Positions 53,642 to 64,000 of a DNA stretch of 64,000 bases are shown here, piece by piece (the first letter of the stretch is position 1; each line of letters begins with the position of its first letter). The notes beneath the pieces were generated by a model. The model was not told the DNA's origin. It made no database searches and saw only the letters and a list, made by a program, of their open reading frames with translations. Source of the stretch: Kineosporia corallincola. Lineage in GTDB: Bacteria; Actinomycetota; Actinomycetes; Actinomycetales; Kineosporiaceae. The position numbers and the translations under genes are program-made. Location: the NCBI RefSeq assembly GCF_018499875.1, contig NZ_JAHBAY010000007.1:62001-126000 (forward strand), in the 5' to 3' direction.

Positions 53642-54949
53642 TTGTCGGCGGGAACCCAACAGGGACGACGCAGGCCGGGGCGGCTGTTCGCCGACCTGAC
53701 CCCTCTGCGGCACAGCCCTGCCTACCGCAGGATGTGGTCGGGCACCTTCCTCTCCTCGATCGGCTCGCAGCTCACCAACGTCGCGGTCGGCCTCCAGGTC
53801 TACGACCTCACCGGGTCCACCTTCAAGGTGGGCCTGGTCGGCCTGGTGGCCCTGGTGCCGCTCATCGTGTTCGGGCTGTACGGCGGCTCGATCGTGGACG
53901 CCTTCGACCGGCGCCGGGTGATCATCACCAGTTCCACCGGGTTGTTCACCATGGCCCTGTGCTTCGCGCTCCAGGCCTGGGCCGGGCTGGAACAGCTCTG
54001 GCTGCTCTACCTGCTGGTGGCCGTGCAGAGCGGGTTCTGGGCGGTGAACTCCCCGGCCCGGATGGCGATCCTGCCGCGGTTGCTGCCGGCGCCGATGCTG
54101 CCGGCCGCGAACGCCCTGTCCGGCCTGGCCAACAGTGTCGGCATGACGCTGGGCCCGCTGCTGGCCGGGTTCTGGGTGAGCTGGTTCGGTTTCGGCGGAA
54201 CGTATTTCAGCGAGGTGGTGCTGCTCGGCGTCGCGCTGACCACCCTGGTGGCGCTGCCGCCGATGCCCCCGGTGGGGGAGGTGCGCCGCTCCGGGCTGGG
54301 CTCGGTGCTGGAGGGCCTGAACTACCTGCGCACCCGGCCGAACGTGCGGATGACCTTCGTCGTCGACCTGATCGCGATGATCTTCGCGATGCCGCGCGTG
54401 CTGTTCCCGGCGCTGGGCGCGGCGGTGATCGGCGGCGGCGCCGAGACCGCCGGCATCCTGGCCGCCGGGATCGCCACCGGCGCGGTGCTGGCCGGGGTGT
54501 TCTCCGGCCCGCTCGGCCGGGTGCGGCGTCAGGGGCTGGCCGTGCTGGTCGCGATCGTCGCCTGGGGGTCGAGCATCACGCTGTTCGGGCTGGTGGTCGG
54601 GCTGTCGTCGGGGCCGCTCCCGGACGGCGGCGCACGGTGGCTGCTGTGGCCGGCGTTCGCGCTGCTGGCGGTGTCCGGGATGGCCGACTCGATCAGTGGC
54701 GTTTTCCGCAGCACCATCCTCCAGGCGGCCACACCGGACCAGATGCGCGGCCGGCTACAGGGTGTCTTCGTGGTGGTCGTCGCGGGCGGCCCACGGCTGG
54801 GCGACCTGGTGGTCGGATCGGCGGCCGACCTGACCGGCGAGGGCGTGGCGGCGGTCGCCGGGGGCCTGACCTGCATCGCGCTGGTGGTCCTGATGGGTCT
54901 GCTGCAACCGCGTTTCGCCCGGTACGACGCGCGCGACCCGCAGCCGTGA
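53642..54949 (+). CDS. MFS transporter (EntS/DHA3-like)
   Basis: A 435-residue 12-helix exporter of the DHA3/EntS-like group. PLRHSPAYRRMWSGTFLSSIGSQ leads helix 1, GGSIVDAFDRRRVI is loop motif A, and VNSPARMAILPRLLP is typical of the siderophore and macrolide exporters. No ATG or GTG precedes the conserved N-terminus, so the TTG at 53642, two bases after the era stop and overlapping no gene, is the best start; ATG at 53732 would cut helix 1. It is an accessory gene between era and leuA. The convergent VanZ reading frame overlaps its 3' end by 195 bp. Confidence 0.88.
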   Translation: MSAGTQQGRRRPGRLFADLTPLRHSPAYRRMWSGTFLSSIGSQLTNVAVGLQVYDLTGSTFKVGLVGLVALVPLIVFGLYGGSIVDAFDRRRVIITSSTGLFTMALCFALQAWAGLEQLWLLYLLVAVQSGFWAVNSPARMAILPRLLPAPMLPAANALSGLANSVGMTLGPLLAGFWVSWFGFGGTYFSEVVLLGVALTTLVALPPMPPVGEVRRSGLGSVLEGLNYLRTRPNVRMTFVVDLIAMIFAMPRVLFPALGAAVIGGGAETAGILAAGIATGAVLAGVFSGPLGRVRRQGLAVLVAIVAWGSSITLFGLVVGLSSGPLPDGGARWLLWPAFALLAVSGMADSISGVFRSTILQAATPDQMRGRLQGVFVVVVAGGPRLGDLVVGSAADLTGEGVAAVAGGLTCIALVVLMGLLQPRFARYDARDPQP

Positions 54950-55561
54950 GCGGGCAGTTCCGCCGTCCACGATTTGATAGACCCATGCACCGAGCACACC
55001 CACCCGGGCCAGCCACACGACCGCCCCGCCGACGACGGCGCCGATCAGCCCGCCCAGGCCGTTGGTGATCACGTCGTCGATGTCGGTGGCCCGGCTGTAG
55101 ATCGGCAGCTGGAGGATCTCCACACCGATCGACACCAGCATGGCCAGCGCGGCGCAGGCGAGCACCCACCGGCGCACGGCGAGGTGGAGGAACAGCCCGA
55201 GCGGCACGAACATGGCCACGTTGCCGACCAGGTAGATCAGCAGGTCCGCCGGATCGTGGGTGTAGCGGCTGAGCGTGCCGAACGGGGTGAGCTGGAGATG
55301 TCCCGGGCTGGTCGCGCCGGCCCGGCGGGTCAGCGTGCTGATCGCGATCACCCCGAGCGTGCCCACCACCAGGCAGAGCGCCCAGAGGTTCAGCCCGTGC
55401 CACTGCCGCCGGTTGCGCACGGCCCAGGCGGCCGCCACGGCCAGCGCGGCCACCACGATGTCGAGCACGAGCTGGGTACCGAAACTGCCCCCGAACCTGA
55501 GGGCGTTGGAGAACCAGTAACCGTCGGCGTGCACGGGGGCGAAGGTGAGCGGGGTGGTCAC
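54755..55561 (-). CDS. VanZ family membrane protein
   Basis: A 268-residue frame. Residues about 25-195 are a VanZ-like domain with four or five helices: LTPFGTLSRYTHDPADLLIYLVGNVAMFVPLG is split over helices 2-3, and EILQLPIYSRATDIDDVITNGLGG is the VanZ signature. The last 65 residues are polar, charged and antisense to the MFS gene; they show no family similarity and may be an unselected read-through tail. The GTG at 55561 is the start. VanZ proteins modestly raise teicoplanin resistance in enterococci; roles elsewhere are unknown. It is divergent from the leuA leader region. Confidence 0.82.
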   Translation of the reverse strand: MTTPLTFAPVHADGYWFSNALRFGGSFGTQLVLDIVVAALAVAAAWAVRNRRQWHGLNLWALCLVVGTLGVIAISTLTRRAGATSPGHLQLTPFGTLSRYTHDPADLLIYLVGNVAMFVPLGLFLHLAVRRWVLACAALAMLVSIGVEILQLPIYSRATDIDDVITNGLGGLIGAVVGGAVVWLARVGVLGAWVYQIVDGGTARSRLRVARVVPGETRLQQTHQDHQRDAGQAPGDRRHALAGQVGRRSDHQVAQPWAARDDHHEDTL

Positions 55562-55656
55562 GTGAGCATGATGGGAGCGCGGCCCTGAGAAGTCCCTGAG
55601 GCAAACTCTTAGGACTTGCTTAACTGACGTCCATCAGGTGGGAATCCCGGTCGCGA

Positions 55657-57556
<1,900 letters not shown>

Positions 57557-57565
57557 TTTTTAATT

Positions 57566-57607
57566 GAGGACGGCGCTGAGCTTCTGAAGAAGTTCGGCGC
57601 CGTCCTC
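57566..57607 (+). terminator. terminator after leuA
   Basis: An 11-bp perfect stem (57566-57576 against 57597-57607); the loop contains a second CTTC/GAAG pairing. It starts 10 bases after the stop and is followed by ACTTTG. Confidence 0.75.
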
Positions 57608-57657
57608 ACTTTGCCGGTGGGCCACGCGTTTACTGGGTATGAGGGAGAATTGCACAC

Positions 57658-58506
57658 GTGCCGGTGACCTATCGCGACGAGGCGGTCGTCCTGCGTGCCC
57701 AGAAACTGGGCGAGGCCGACCGCATCGTCACCCTGCTCACCCGCGAGCACGGGCGGGTGCGGGCGGTGGCCAAGGGCGTGCGCAAGACGATGTCCCGGTT
57801 CGGGGCCCGGCTGGAACCGTTCATGCTGATCGACGTCCAGCTCTACGAGGGGCGCTCCCTCGACACGGTGGCCCAGGTCGAGACGATCGGGCCCTACGGC
57901 CTCACCATCGTCGCCGACTACGCCCGTTACACCGCGGCCACGGCGATGCTGGAGACCGCCGAGCGGCTCACCGAGACCGAGCGGGAACCGGCGCTCCAGC
58001 AGTTCCTGCTGCTGGCGGGTGGGCTGCGCACGCTCTCGCAGAAGCTGCACGAGCCCGGGCTGGTGCTCGACGCCTACTTGGTGCGCTCGCTTTCGGTCGC
58101 CGGCTGGGCGCCCAGCTTCACCGACTGCGCGCGCTGCGGCGAGACCGGCCCGCACCGGGCCTTCTCGCTGGCGATGGGCGGCTCGGTGTGCCGCAACTGC
58201 CGTCCACCGGGCTCGGCGGCACCTCATCCGGAAACGCTCCAGCTGCTGTCGGCCCTGCTCACCGGCGACTGGCCCAGGGCCGACGCGAGCGAGGCCCGGC
58301 GCCGGCGCGAGGCCAGCGGGCTGGTCGCGGCCTATCTTCAGTGGCACGTCGAGCGCCGGGTGCGGTCGTTGCGCTGGGTGGAGCGCGAGGGCGACCGGCC
58401 GCTGATCGACGTCGCCTCCATCGAGCGGGCCCAGGCGGCCGTCGCCCCGCAAAACCCGCAGCCGCAACGGGACTACGATCGGCCCGCTCCCGATCCTCGT
58501 CCCTAA
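57658..58506 (+). CDS. recO: DNA repair protein RecO
   Basis: A 282-residue recombination mediator that helps RecA load on SSB-coated DNA with RecF/RecR. The N-terminal OB fold begins [20 protein letters not shown], and [20 protein letters not shown] follows. A zinc site has CARC (Cys157, Cys160) and CRNC about 20 residues later. The GTG at 57658 has GAGGGAG upstream. uppS follows after 10 bp, the conserved recO-uppS pair of actinobacteria. The C-terminal 25 residues are a Pro/Gln-rich tail. Confidence 0.94.
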   Translation: MPVTYRDEAVVLRAQKLGEADRIVTLLTREHGRVRAVAKGVRKTMSRFGARLEPFMLIDVQLYEGRSLDTVAQVETIGPYGLTIVADYARYTAATAMLETAERLTETEREPALQQFLLLAGGLRTLSQKLHEPGLVLDAYLVRSLSVAGWAPSFTDCARCGETGPHRAFSLAMGGSVCRNCRPPGSAAPHPETLQLLSALLTGDWPRADASEARRRREASGLVAAYLQWHVERRVRSLRWVEREGDRPLIDVASIERAQAAVAPQNPQPQRDYDRPAPDPRP

Positions 58507-58516
58507 GGGGTTTCCC

Positions 58517-59332
58517 TTGGCGCTCCGCCGTCGCCAGTCACTGCCCGTGCGCACCGCCCCGCCGATCGCGCCGCCTCCGCACCCGTCGGGGGCCAGACCC
58601 CCCGCGATCCCGGCCGAGCTGGTGCCGAAGCACGTCGCCATCGTCATGGACGGCAACGGCCGCTGGGCCAACCAGCGCGGGCTGAGCCGCACCGAGGGCC
58701 ACAAGATGGGCGAGGCCTCACTGCTCGACGTGGTGGCGGGCGGCATCGAGATCGGCGTCAAGCACATCTCGGCGTACGCGTTCTCCACCGAGAACTGGAA
58801 GCGCTCGCCGGAGGAGGTGCGCTGGCTGATGGGCTTCAACCGCGACGTCATCCGGCGCCGGCGTGACCAGATGCACGAGTGGGGTGTGCGGGTGCGCTGG
58901 GCGGGGCGCCGCCCCAAGCTGTGGGCCAGCGTGATCAAGGAGCTGGAGGTGGCCGAGGAGCTGACCCGCGGCAACGACACGATCACCCTGACGATGTGCG
59001 TCAACTACGGTGGCCGGGCCGAGATCGCCGATGCCGCACGCACGATCGCGCAGCTGGTGGCGCAGGGCAAGCTCGACCCGGACCGGATCGACGAGCGCAC
59101 CGTCCAGAAGTACCTCGACGAGCCCGACCTGCCTGATGTCGACATGTTCCTGAGGTCGTCGGGGGAGCAGCGCACCTCGAACTTCATGCTCTGGCAGTCC
59201 GCCTACGCCGAGATGGTGTTCATGGACGTGCTGTGGCCCGATGTCGACCGGCGCACGCTGTGGGAGGCCGTGGAGATCTACGCCGAGCGCGACCGGCGGT
59301 ACGGCGGGGCGATCGACAAGCCGACAGCCTGA
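58517..59332 (+). CDS. uppS: isoprenyl transferase (undecaprenyl/decaprenyl diphosphate synthase)
   Basis: A 271-residue cis-prenyltransferase that makes the polyprenyl diphosphate carrier for peptidoglycan and other wall polymers. [11 protein letters not shown] holds the catalytic Asp45, HKMGEASL and [14 protein letters not shown] follow, and [21 protein letters not shown] is the C-terminal signature. The N-terminal 30 residues are Pro/Arg-rich and unconserved. The TTG at 58517 is the start, with AAGGGG six bases before it overlapping the end of recO, so translation is linked. Confidence 0.95.
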   Translation: MALRRRQSLPVRTAPPIAPPPHPSGARPPAIPAELVPKHVAIVMDGNGRWANQRGLSRTEGHKMGEASLLDVVAGGIEIGVKHISAYAFSTENWKRSPEEVRWLMGFNRDVIRRRRDQMHEWGVRVRWAGRRPKLWASVIKELEVAEELTRGNDTITLTMCVNYGGRAEIADAARTIAQLVAQGKLDPDRIDERTVQKYLDEPDLPDVDMFLRSSGEQRTSNFMLWQSAYAEMVFMDVLWPDVDRRTLWEAVEIYAERDRRYGGAIDKPTA

Positions 59333-59344
59333 GTGCTGGAATAA

Positions 59345-59359
59345 CGAGAATCGTTCTCA
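59345..59359. promoter_or_regulatory. Zur box upstream of rpmG paralogue
   Basis: CGAGAATCGTTCTCA contains perfect 5-bp arms (GAGAA-TCG-TTCTC). Read on the other strand, TGAGAACGATTCTCG, it resembles the actinobacterial Zur consensus TGAAAATGATTTTCA. It lies 52 bp before the start of the cysteine-free rpmG, a typical Zur target. Confidence 0.75.
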
Positions 59360-59411
59360 AGTTACCCTGCATGCACCCGGAACGGCCGGGCGTGTGAAGG
59401 AGTGATGCGAG

Positions 59412-59579
59412 ATGGCTAGCCGCACCGAACTGCGACCGATCGTGAAGATGCGTTCGACGGCGGGCACCGGGTACACCTACGTCACCCGGAAGAACCGCCG
59501 CAACCACCCCGACCGGCTGGTGCTGCGCAAGTTCGATCCGATGGTCCGGCAGCACGTGGAGTTCCGCGAAGAGCGCTGA
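59412..59579 (+). CDS. rpmG: 50S ribosomal protein L33, zinc-independent (cysteine-free) form
   Basis: A 55-residue large-subunit protein. [25 protein letters not shown] is split by nothing and matches the L33 core, but all four zinc-binding cysteines of the C+ form are absent. Such C- paralogues replace the zinc-containing L33 under zinc limitation, freeing zinc, and are repressed by Zur. A Zur box lies 52 bp upstream and the zur gene follows 0.3 kb downstream, which supports this. AAGGAG sits nine bases before the ATG. A perfect hairpin terminator is downstream. Confidence 0.93.
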   Translation: MASRTELRPIVKMRSTAGTGYTYVTRKNRRNHPDRLVLRKFDPMVRQHVEFREER

Positions 59580-59640
59580 TCGCTCACCCGCTCACCCGGG
59601 CACCCGCTCACCCGGGCACCCGCTCACCCGGGCACCCGGG
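59580..59640. repeat. tandem 16-bp repeat after rpmG
   Basis: About three to four copies of CGCTCACCCGGGCACC directly follow the rpmG stop codon, then decay into GGGAACCCGGAAACCC. They are non-coding. Confidence 0.8.
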
Positions 59641-59659
59641 AACCCGGAAACCCGGGCAC

Positions 59660-59709
59660 CCGGAAACGGGGCGCCCCACTTCGGTGGGGCGCCCCGTCGC
59701 TGTTTCCGG
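59660..59709 (+). terminator. terminator of rpmG
   Basis: A perfect 14-bp stem (59666-59679 against 59684-59697) is capped by TTCG. Outer arms CCGGAAAC and GTTTCCGG extend it across a short bulge. It is the strongest hairpin in the window and lies between convergent rpmG and zur. Confidence 0.88.
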
Positions 59710-59775
59710 TGGCAGTTCGCCGACGGCAGCCGCCTGATCCGGGCGTTCCACCGGCACTCCGGCCGGCGCAGAACC

Positions 59776-59871
59776 GGTGGGCCCGCGAGCTGCCGACCCG
59801 GCCGGCTCGCGAGCAGCTGACCCGGTGGGCCCACGAGCTGCCGACCCGGCCGGCTCGTGAGCAGCTGACCC
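59776..59871. repeat. two tandem 48-bp repeats
   Basis: 59776-59823 and 59824-59871 differ at two positions only. They lie between the rpmG terminator and the end of zur and are non-coding. Each unit contains internal GAGCTGC/GCAGCT dyads, so RNA structure is possible. Confidence 0.88.
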
Positions 59872-59877
59872 GGCCGG

Positions 59878-60270
59878 CTACCGGGCCTGGCACTCCGCGC
59901 AGATCCCGGTGATCTCCACGACGTGGTCCACCTCGGCGAAACCGTTGGCCGCCGCCACTTTCTGCGCCCACTTCTCGATGGACGGGCTCTCCACCTCGAC
60001 CGTGCACCGGCACACCCGGCAGAGCAGGTGATGGTGGTGCCCGCGGCTGCACCGGCGGTACATGGACTCGTTCTCGGCGCTCTTCAGCACGTCGACCTCG
60101 CCGTCCTCGGCGAGCTGCTGGAGCGTGCGGTACACCGTGGCCAGACCGACGCCGTCGCCGCCGTCGCGCAGGATGGTGTGCAGCTGCTGCGCGCTGACGA
60201 ACTCCTCCACCTGGTCCAGGGCCGCCGAGACGGCCACCCGCTGCTTGGTCTCTCGCCGGTTCGTGCTCAT
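59878..60270 (-). CDS. zur: Fur family zinc-responsive repressor Zur
   Basis: A 130-residue metalloregulator. The winged helix (QLHTILRDGGDGVGLATVYRTLQQLAEDGEVD) is followed by a Cys/His-rich region: RCSRGHHHHLLCRVC and the C-terminal CAEC that make the structural and sensory zinc sites. Fur-family membership is certain; the Zur assignment rests on length, the CxxC pattern and linkage to a zinc-independent rpmG with Zur-type boxes at both genes. It likely represses zinc uptake and C- ribosomal protein genes when zinc is replete. Confidence 0.9.
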   Translation of the reverse strand: MSTNRRETKQRVAVSAALDQVEEFVSAQQLHTILRDGGDGVGLATVYRTLQQLAEDGEVDVLKSAENESMYRRCSRGHHHHLLCRVCRCTVEVESPSIEKWAQKVAAANGFAEVDHVVEITGICAECQAR

Positions 60271-60320
60271 GGACCGAAGCTTTTCATGTTAGGCGACCCT
60301 CAGGGAGCGCTGTGCAGACA

Positions 60321-60335
60321 TGACATTCATTCTCA
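60321..60335. promoter_or_regulatory. Zur-like box upstream of zur
   Basis: TGACATTCATTCTCA; its complement TGAGAATGAATGTCA agrees with TGAAAATGATTTTCA at 12 of 15 positions. It lies 50 bp upstream of the zur start, suggesting autoregulation, though control of the divergent monooxygenase gene is also possible. Confidence 0.6.
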
Positions 60336-60364
60336 GTTGTCCGTGAGGGCCCGTCAAAGGCGTT

Positions 60365-60389
60365 CGCCCTGGGCACAGCGCCCAGGGCG
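60365..60389. other. perfect inverted repeat between zur and ABM genes
   Basis: CGCCCTGGGC-ACAGC-GCCCAGGGCG has 10-bp arms. It lies between divergent genes, so it is not needed as a terminator; it could be an operator or a 5' mRNA structure. Confidence 0.5.
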
Positions 60390-60462
60390 GGTCTTGCCGG
60401 ACGACCACCGGGCGCCTCCTCGCTACGGCAGCGACTGACAAGACACGCCCTAGAATGTCCCG

Positions 60463-60795
60463 GTGTTCGTCGTCACCAGGTACCGCGTACCGGCGCAGGA
60501 GTCGGAACAGTTCGCCGTCCTCGCGCGGGAGGCCCTGGCCGCGCTCGGTGAACGGCCGGGCTGCCTGGACGGGCGGGTGAGCCGGTCCATCGACGAGCCC
60601 GGCCTGTGGGTGCTCTCCACCCGCTGGGAGAGCGTCGGCACCTACCGCCGCGCCCTGTCGAACGCGGAGGTGAAGATGCGCGCCGTGCCGTTGATGTACC
60701 GCTGCATCGACGAGCCCACCGCCTTCGAGGACCTGGCCACCTGGTCGCCCGGCACGGGTCTCGCCGAGCACGAGAGCGACCTCATCGTCGACTGA
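60463..60795 (+). CDS. antibiotic biosynthesis monooxygenase (ABM) family protein
   Basis: A 110-residue ferredoxin-like alpha/beta-barrel protein: [27 protein letters not shown] at the start, [25 protein letters not shown] in the middle. The ABM family includes heme-degrading and quinol monooxygenases as well as many of unknown role. It starts with GTG at 60463. It commonly lies between zur and glyS in actinobacteria, as here; a function in metal or heme handling is possible but unshown. Confidence 0.88.
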   Translation: MFVVTRYRVPAQESEQFAVLAREALAALGERPGCLDGRVSRSIDEPGLWVLSTRWESVGTYRRALSNAEVKMRAVPLMYRCIDEPTAFEDLATWSPGTGLAEHESDLIVD

Positions 60796-60920
60796 ACCCG
60801 GCCGGACCGCCGCCCCGCCGGAAACCTCGTCGAAAGCTGTCCACCGACGCGCGTACGCTACGTGACGTCCTTTCTTTCATCGTCGCCCGCCGACACCCAG
60901 CCGGATGGAGTGAGCCGTTC

Positions 60921-62309
60921 GTGGCCGCCAAGCAGGAATCACGTCTAGACGCCGTCATCAATCTCAGCAAGCGCCGGGGCTTCGTCTTCCCCAGCGGTGA
61001 GATCTACGGCGGTACCCGCTCGGCGTGGGACTACGGCCCGCTCGGCGTGGAGCTCAAGGAGAACATCAAGCGCCAGTGGTGGCGCTACATGGTCACCGGC
61101 CGCGACGACATCGTCGGCCTGGACTCCTCGGTCGTCCTTCCCCGGCAGGTCTGGGAGGCGTCCGGCCACGTCGACGTGTTCAGCGACCCGCTGGTCGAGT
61201 GCCAGTCGTGCCACCGCCGCTACCGGGAGGACCACCTCCTGGAGGAGTACGAGGAGAAGAAGGGCCGCCCGGCCACCTCGCTCGAGGAGATCGCCTGCGC
61301 CAACTGCGGCACCCGCGGCGCCTGGACCGAGCCCAAGCAGTTCTCCGGCCTGATGAAGACCTTCCTCGGTGTGGTCGAGGACGAGTCCGGCATGGCCTAC
61401 CTGCGCCCGGAGACCGCGCAGGGCATCTTCGTCAACTTCAAGAACGTGTACCAGTCCGCGCGCCGCAAGCCGCCCTTCGGCATCGGCCAGATCGGTAAGT
61501 CGTTCCGCAACGAGATCACGCCCGGTAACTTCATCTTCCGCACGCGTGAGTTCGAGCAGATGGAGATGGAGTTCTTCGTCGAGCCCGGCACCGACGAGGA
61601 ATGGCACCAGTACTGGATCGACCACCGGATGGCCTGGTACACCGACCTCGGCCTGAGCGCCGACAACCTGCGGCTGTACGAGCACGCCAAGGAAAAGCTG
61701 TCGCACTACTCCAAGCGCACGGTCGACATCGAGTACCGCTTCGGCTTCCAGGGCTCGGAGTGGGGTGAGCTGGAGGGCATCGCCAACCGCACCGACTACG
61801 ACCTGAAGACGCACAGCGAGAAGTCCGGCGTCGACCTGAGCTTCTTCGACCAGGCCAGCAACACCCGCTACCTGCCCTACGTGATCGAGCCGGCCGCCGG
61901 CCTGACCCGCTCGCTGATGGCGTTCCTGGTGGAGGCCTACGCCGAGGACGAGGCCCCGAACACCAAGGGCGGCGTGGACAAGCGCACCGTGCTGAAGCTC
62001 GACCACCGGCTGGCCCCGGTGAAGGCCGCGGTGCTGCCGCTGTCGCGCAACGCCGACCTGTCGCCCAAGGCCCGCGACCTGGCGGCGGAGCTGCGCCGCT
62101 CGTGGAACGTGGACTTCGACGACGCGCAGGCCATCGGCCGCCGCTACCGTCGCCAGGACGAGATCGGCACGCCGTACTGCATCACCGTCGACTTCGACAC
62201 CCTCGAAGACGACGCGGTGACGATCCGCTCGCGCGACACCATGGAGCAGGAGCGCGTGCCGCTGAACGGCGTCACCGCGTGGCTGGGTGCGCGTCTGCCG
62301 GGCTGCTGA
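60921..62309 (+). CDS. glyS: glycine--tRNA ligase (alpha2 type)
   Basis: A 462-residue class II aminoacyl-tRNA synthetase of the single-chain dimeric type. Motif 1 region [21 protein letters not shown] starts the catalytic domain. A CQSCH...CANCG zinc-like insertion lies at about 95-140, motif 2 is [21 protein letters not shown], and motif 3 is near [14 protein letters not shown]. The C-terminal anticodon-binding domain covers about 365-460. The GTG at 60921 has GGAG ten bases upstream; the longer frame would overlap the ABM gene. A hairpin terminator follows. Confidence 0.96.
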   Translation: MAAKQESRLDAVINLSKRRGFVFPSGEIYGGTRSAWDYGPLGVELKENIKRQWWRYMVTGRDDIVGLDSSVVLPRQVWEASGHVDVFSDPLVECQSCHRRYREDHLLEEYEEKKGRPATSLEEIACANCGTRGAWTEPKQFSGLMKTFLGVVEDESGMAYLRPETAQGIFVNFKNVYQSARRKPPFGIGQIGKSFRNEITPGNFIFRTREFEQMEMEFFVEPGTDEEWHQYWIDHRMAWYTDLGLSADNLRLYEHAKEKLSHYSKRTVDIEYRFGFQGSEWGELEGIANRTDYDLKTHSEKSGVDLSFFDQASNTRYLPYVIEPAAGLTRSLMAFLVEAYAEDEAPNTKGGVDKRTVLKLDHRLAPVKAAVLPLSRNADLSPKARDLAAELRRSWNVDFDDAQAIGRRYRRQDEIGTPYCITVDFDTLEDDAVTIRSRDTMEQERVPLNGVTAWLGARLPGC

Positions 62310-62335
62310 CCCGGCACCGCATCGAAGCGAACGAA

Positions 62336-62368
62336 ACGGCCCGGGGGAGTGCGTCTTCCCCGGGCCGT
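62336..62368 (+). terminator. terminator of glyS
   Basis: An 11-bp perfect stem (62336-62346 against 62358-62368), extended by two weaker pairs, closes a short loop. It lies 27 bases after the glyS stop. Confidence 0.78.
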
Positions 62369-62497
62369 CGCATGTGCCCGGCCGGTTGGACGGCTCCTGG
62401 CCCGGCACGGACATGACCTGCCCGGATTTCGCTGTGCTGATCGACTGTCACGCAAAGTGGTTGCGTGGTGGGCGATTTGCTCGGGTACCGTTCGCCC

Positions 62498-64000
62498 GTG
62501 TTCAACCGATTGGAGGCCGCCGCCGAGTGGTCGTCGCTGACCCACGCCCACGGTGAGGCCGACGACACCCCAGGGCTTCTCGCCCAGATGTGGCACGACG
62601 ACTGGGCCGACGCCGTCGACGAGCTGTTCGCCTCGGTGCTGGCCGGTGATGCGGTGTATCCGGCCACGGTGGCCGCGCTGCCCTTTCTGGTGGACGTCGC
62701 CCTGGACGGCTCGGCACCCGGCCGGTTCGGGGCGCTGCAACTGCTCGGCGGCTACGGGGAGGCGCTCGCGGCCGGGTCGTGCCCCGGGTTCCTGGCCGGT
62801 GAAGCCCTGGCCGGGCTGGGCGATTCGGTGCTCGCGCTGCTGCCGTTGGCCGCCGACCCGGACCCGGACGTGCGGATCGCGCTGTACCGCTGCGCCGTAT
62901 CGTGGGGACCCTGGCCGCAGGTCGCCGACGTGCTGCGGGAAAGGCTTGCGGCCGAGGACGATCCACAGGCCCGGCTGGCGCTCATGCGGCCGCTGGCCCG
63001 CCTGCGGCTGTTGACCGCGGCCGACCTGGAGAACCGGCCGGACGACGTGGTGTTCGCCGTGGCCTGGTCGGCGGTGACGGACGGGCCGGAACTGCCCGGC
63101 GCGGTGGATCATCTGGTGCGGTTGTGGCTCTCCCGGGCGGCCGGGCATCCGGTCGGTGACGATCCGCTGGGCGCCCTGGTGCGCTCGGCCGGGGTGCGGG
63201 CGGTGCCGGTGCTGGAGCGCCTGGCCGGTGTGGTCGCGGCCGTCGAGCTGGCCTGGGGCTGGCACGACGTGGCCCGGTTGTCCCGGTCGGCGGCGGGACC
63301 GGCGCTGGAGGCGGTGCTCGGGCTCGCCGACGGGATCGAGAGGGTGGACGTCGAGAGCTTCGTCGGCGCTCTGCTCCCGCTGCTTCCCCTCGCCGGGCCC
63401 CGGGCGGCCGAGCCGCTGGTCGGCCTGTTGCGTCGCACCCGGCCCGCGGCCGACGGCCAGGCCGCCTGTGCCGTGGCGCTGTTCGCCGTGCGTGACCCGC
63501 GATGGGTCGAACCGGCCCTGGCCGCAACCGTTTCGGGGCAGGCGCCCTGGGTCGAGGTGGGCGGCAACCCGCTGGAGTTCGCGGAGGCCCTGGGCGAGTT
63601 CGGTGCCGGCCCCGGTGTCTGGGACGAGCCCGGCCTGGCGACCGTGGCCCTGGCCGCGATCGCGGCCCGGGCGGAGGCTGCCGGGACGTGGACCGCCCTG
63701 CTGGTCGGGCTGCCCGCCTCCGCCCTGCCGGTGGGGAGTGTCAGGACGCTGCTGGGGCTGCCTGATCCACACCCGGGTCAGCCGGGCCCTGACCGGCCGG
63801 CTGACCCGGTGGCGCCGTCGAGGCCGGCGATGCGGTTGCTGGCCCGGCTGGCCCGGGACCGGCGGGAGTTGTTCGACGACGCGGCCCGCCGGGCGATCTC
63901 GTCGCTGCCGGTGTCGGCCGGCGACACCGGGGCCTGGCTGCTGGTGACCCAGGCCCTGCTGAGTGGTGGCGATCCGGCGGCGTTCACCCGGGCCTGGCGG
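62498..64000 (+). CDS. HEAT-repeat-like protein (3' end outside window)
   Basis: The frame from the GTG at 62498 is open for 501 codons to the last base, so the stop is beyond the window. The N-terminus (FNRLEAAAEWSSLTHAHGEADDTPGLL, then VYPATVAALPFLVDVAL) matches the actinobacterial HEAT-repeat family that begins with a His-Ala-x-Gly segment. The rest is made of about 35-45-residue helical repeats (PDPDVRIALYRCAVSWGP; RAAEPLVGLLRRTRP). No catalytic motif is seen. These alpha-solenoids are scaffolds or, in some genomes, polymorphic-toxin immunity proteins; the role here is unknown. Confidence 0.83.
   Translation, partial: MFNRLEAAAEWSSLTHAHGEADDTPGLLAQMWHDDWADAVDELFASVLAGDAVYPATVAALPFLVDVALDGSAPGRFGALQLLGGYGEALAAGSCPGFLAGEALAGLGDSVLALLPLAADPDPDVRIALYRCAVSWGPWPQVADVLRERLAAEDDPQARLALMRPLARLRLLTAADLENRPDDVVFAVAWSAVTDGPELPGAVDHLVRLWLSRAAGHPVGDDPLGALVRSAGVRAVPVLERLAGVVAAVELAWGWHDVARLSRSAAGPALEAVLGLADGIERVDVESFVGALLPLLPLAGPRAAEPLVGLLRRTRPAADGQAACAVALFAVRDPRWVEPALAATVSGQAPWVEVGGNPLEFAEALGEFGAGPGVWDEPGLATVALAAIAARAEAAGTWTALLVGLPASALPVGSVRTLLGLPDPHPGQPGPDRPADPVAPSRPAMRLLARLARDRRELFDDAARRAISSLPVSAGDTGAWLLVTQALLSGGDPAAFTRAWR

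Noticed and set aside
60796-60920. T-box or glycine riboswitch upstream of glyS
   Set aside because: No T-box sequence, specifier loop or paired glycine aptamer could be recognised in the 125-bp leader.

Overview
The window reads as a chromosomal segment of a high-GC actinobacterium. Coding regions are strongly GC-biased, GTG starts are common, and several genes overlap by 4 bp. From position 29 kb onward the gene order is the conserved actinobacterial housekeeping block: comEA, comEC, holA, rpsT, lepA, hemW, hrcA, dnaJ, rsmE, HIT, phoH, ybeY, CBS protein, era, leuA, recO, uppS, zur, glyS. The mixture resembles Kineosporia-type soil actinomycetes, but that placement is inference from gene content only. 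No rRNA, tRNA, insertion sequence, prophage or CRISPR array was seen.

Positions 1-5.1 kb hold carbohydrate catabolism. There is a mannitol-dehydrogenase-family polyol or uronate oxidoreductase whose 5' end lies outside the window, xylulokinase, a degenerate SDR-like gene on the opposite strand between them, and a DapA-family aldolase or synthase. Positions 5-12.5 kb are a mosaic of single genes: LigC-type ATP-dependent DNA ligase, acyltransferase-3, a PLP serine/threonine dehydratase, a TetR repressor divergent from a DHA2 efflux pump with two palindromic operators, a PemK-like protein, GNAT and DedA. Positions 12.6-20.2 kb are envelope-related: a flippase-like protein, SulP, a three-gene overlapping operon (amphipathic membrane protein, holin-X-like protein, DUF3618 protein), a membrane-anchored GH15-like protein and a secreted GH26-like protein.

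Positions 20.3-28 kb contain a SprT-like metalloprotein, a small S4 protein, a fusion of a LigD-type 3'-phosphoesterase domain with an HVA1/DUF2945 domain, peptide deformylase, a MmyB-type regulator, an XRE-DUF5753/DUF397 pair with a divergent unknown gene, and a RecQ helicase carrying a C-terminal phosphoribosyltransferase-like domain. A diguanylate cyclase follows, then the competence, replication and translation block.

The housekeeping block (29-62 kb) has clear regulation. A CIRCE operator precedes hrcA-dnaJ. A leucine-rich leader peptide precedes leuA. Zur-type boxes lie upstream of a cysteine-free (zinc-independent) rpmG paralogue and of zur itself. Two minus-strand genes, an Rpn-like nuclease and a DUF2637 protein with a long pentapeptide repeat, interrupt the block between HIT and phoH. 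An MFS transporter and a VanZ protein interrupt it between era and leuA. The last gene, a HEAT-repeat-like protein, runs off the window end. Hairpin terminators separate most convergent pairs.
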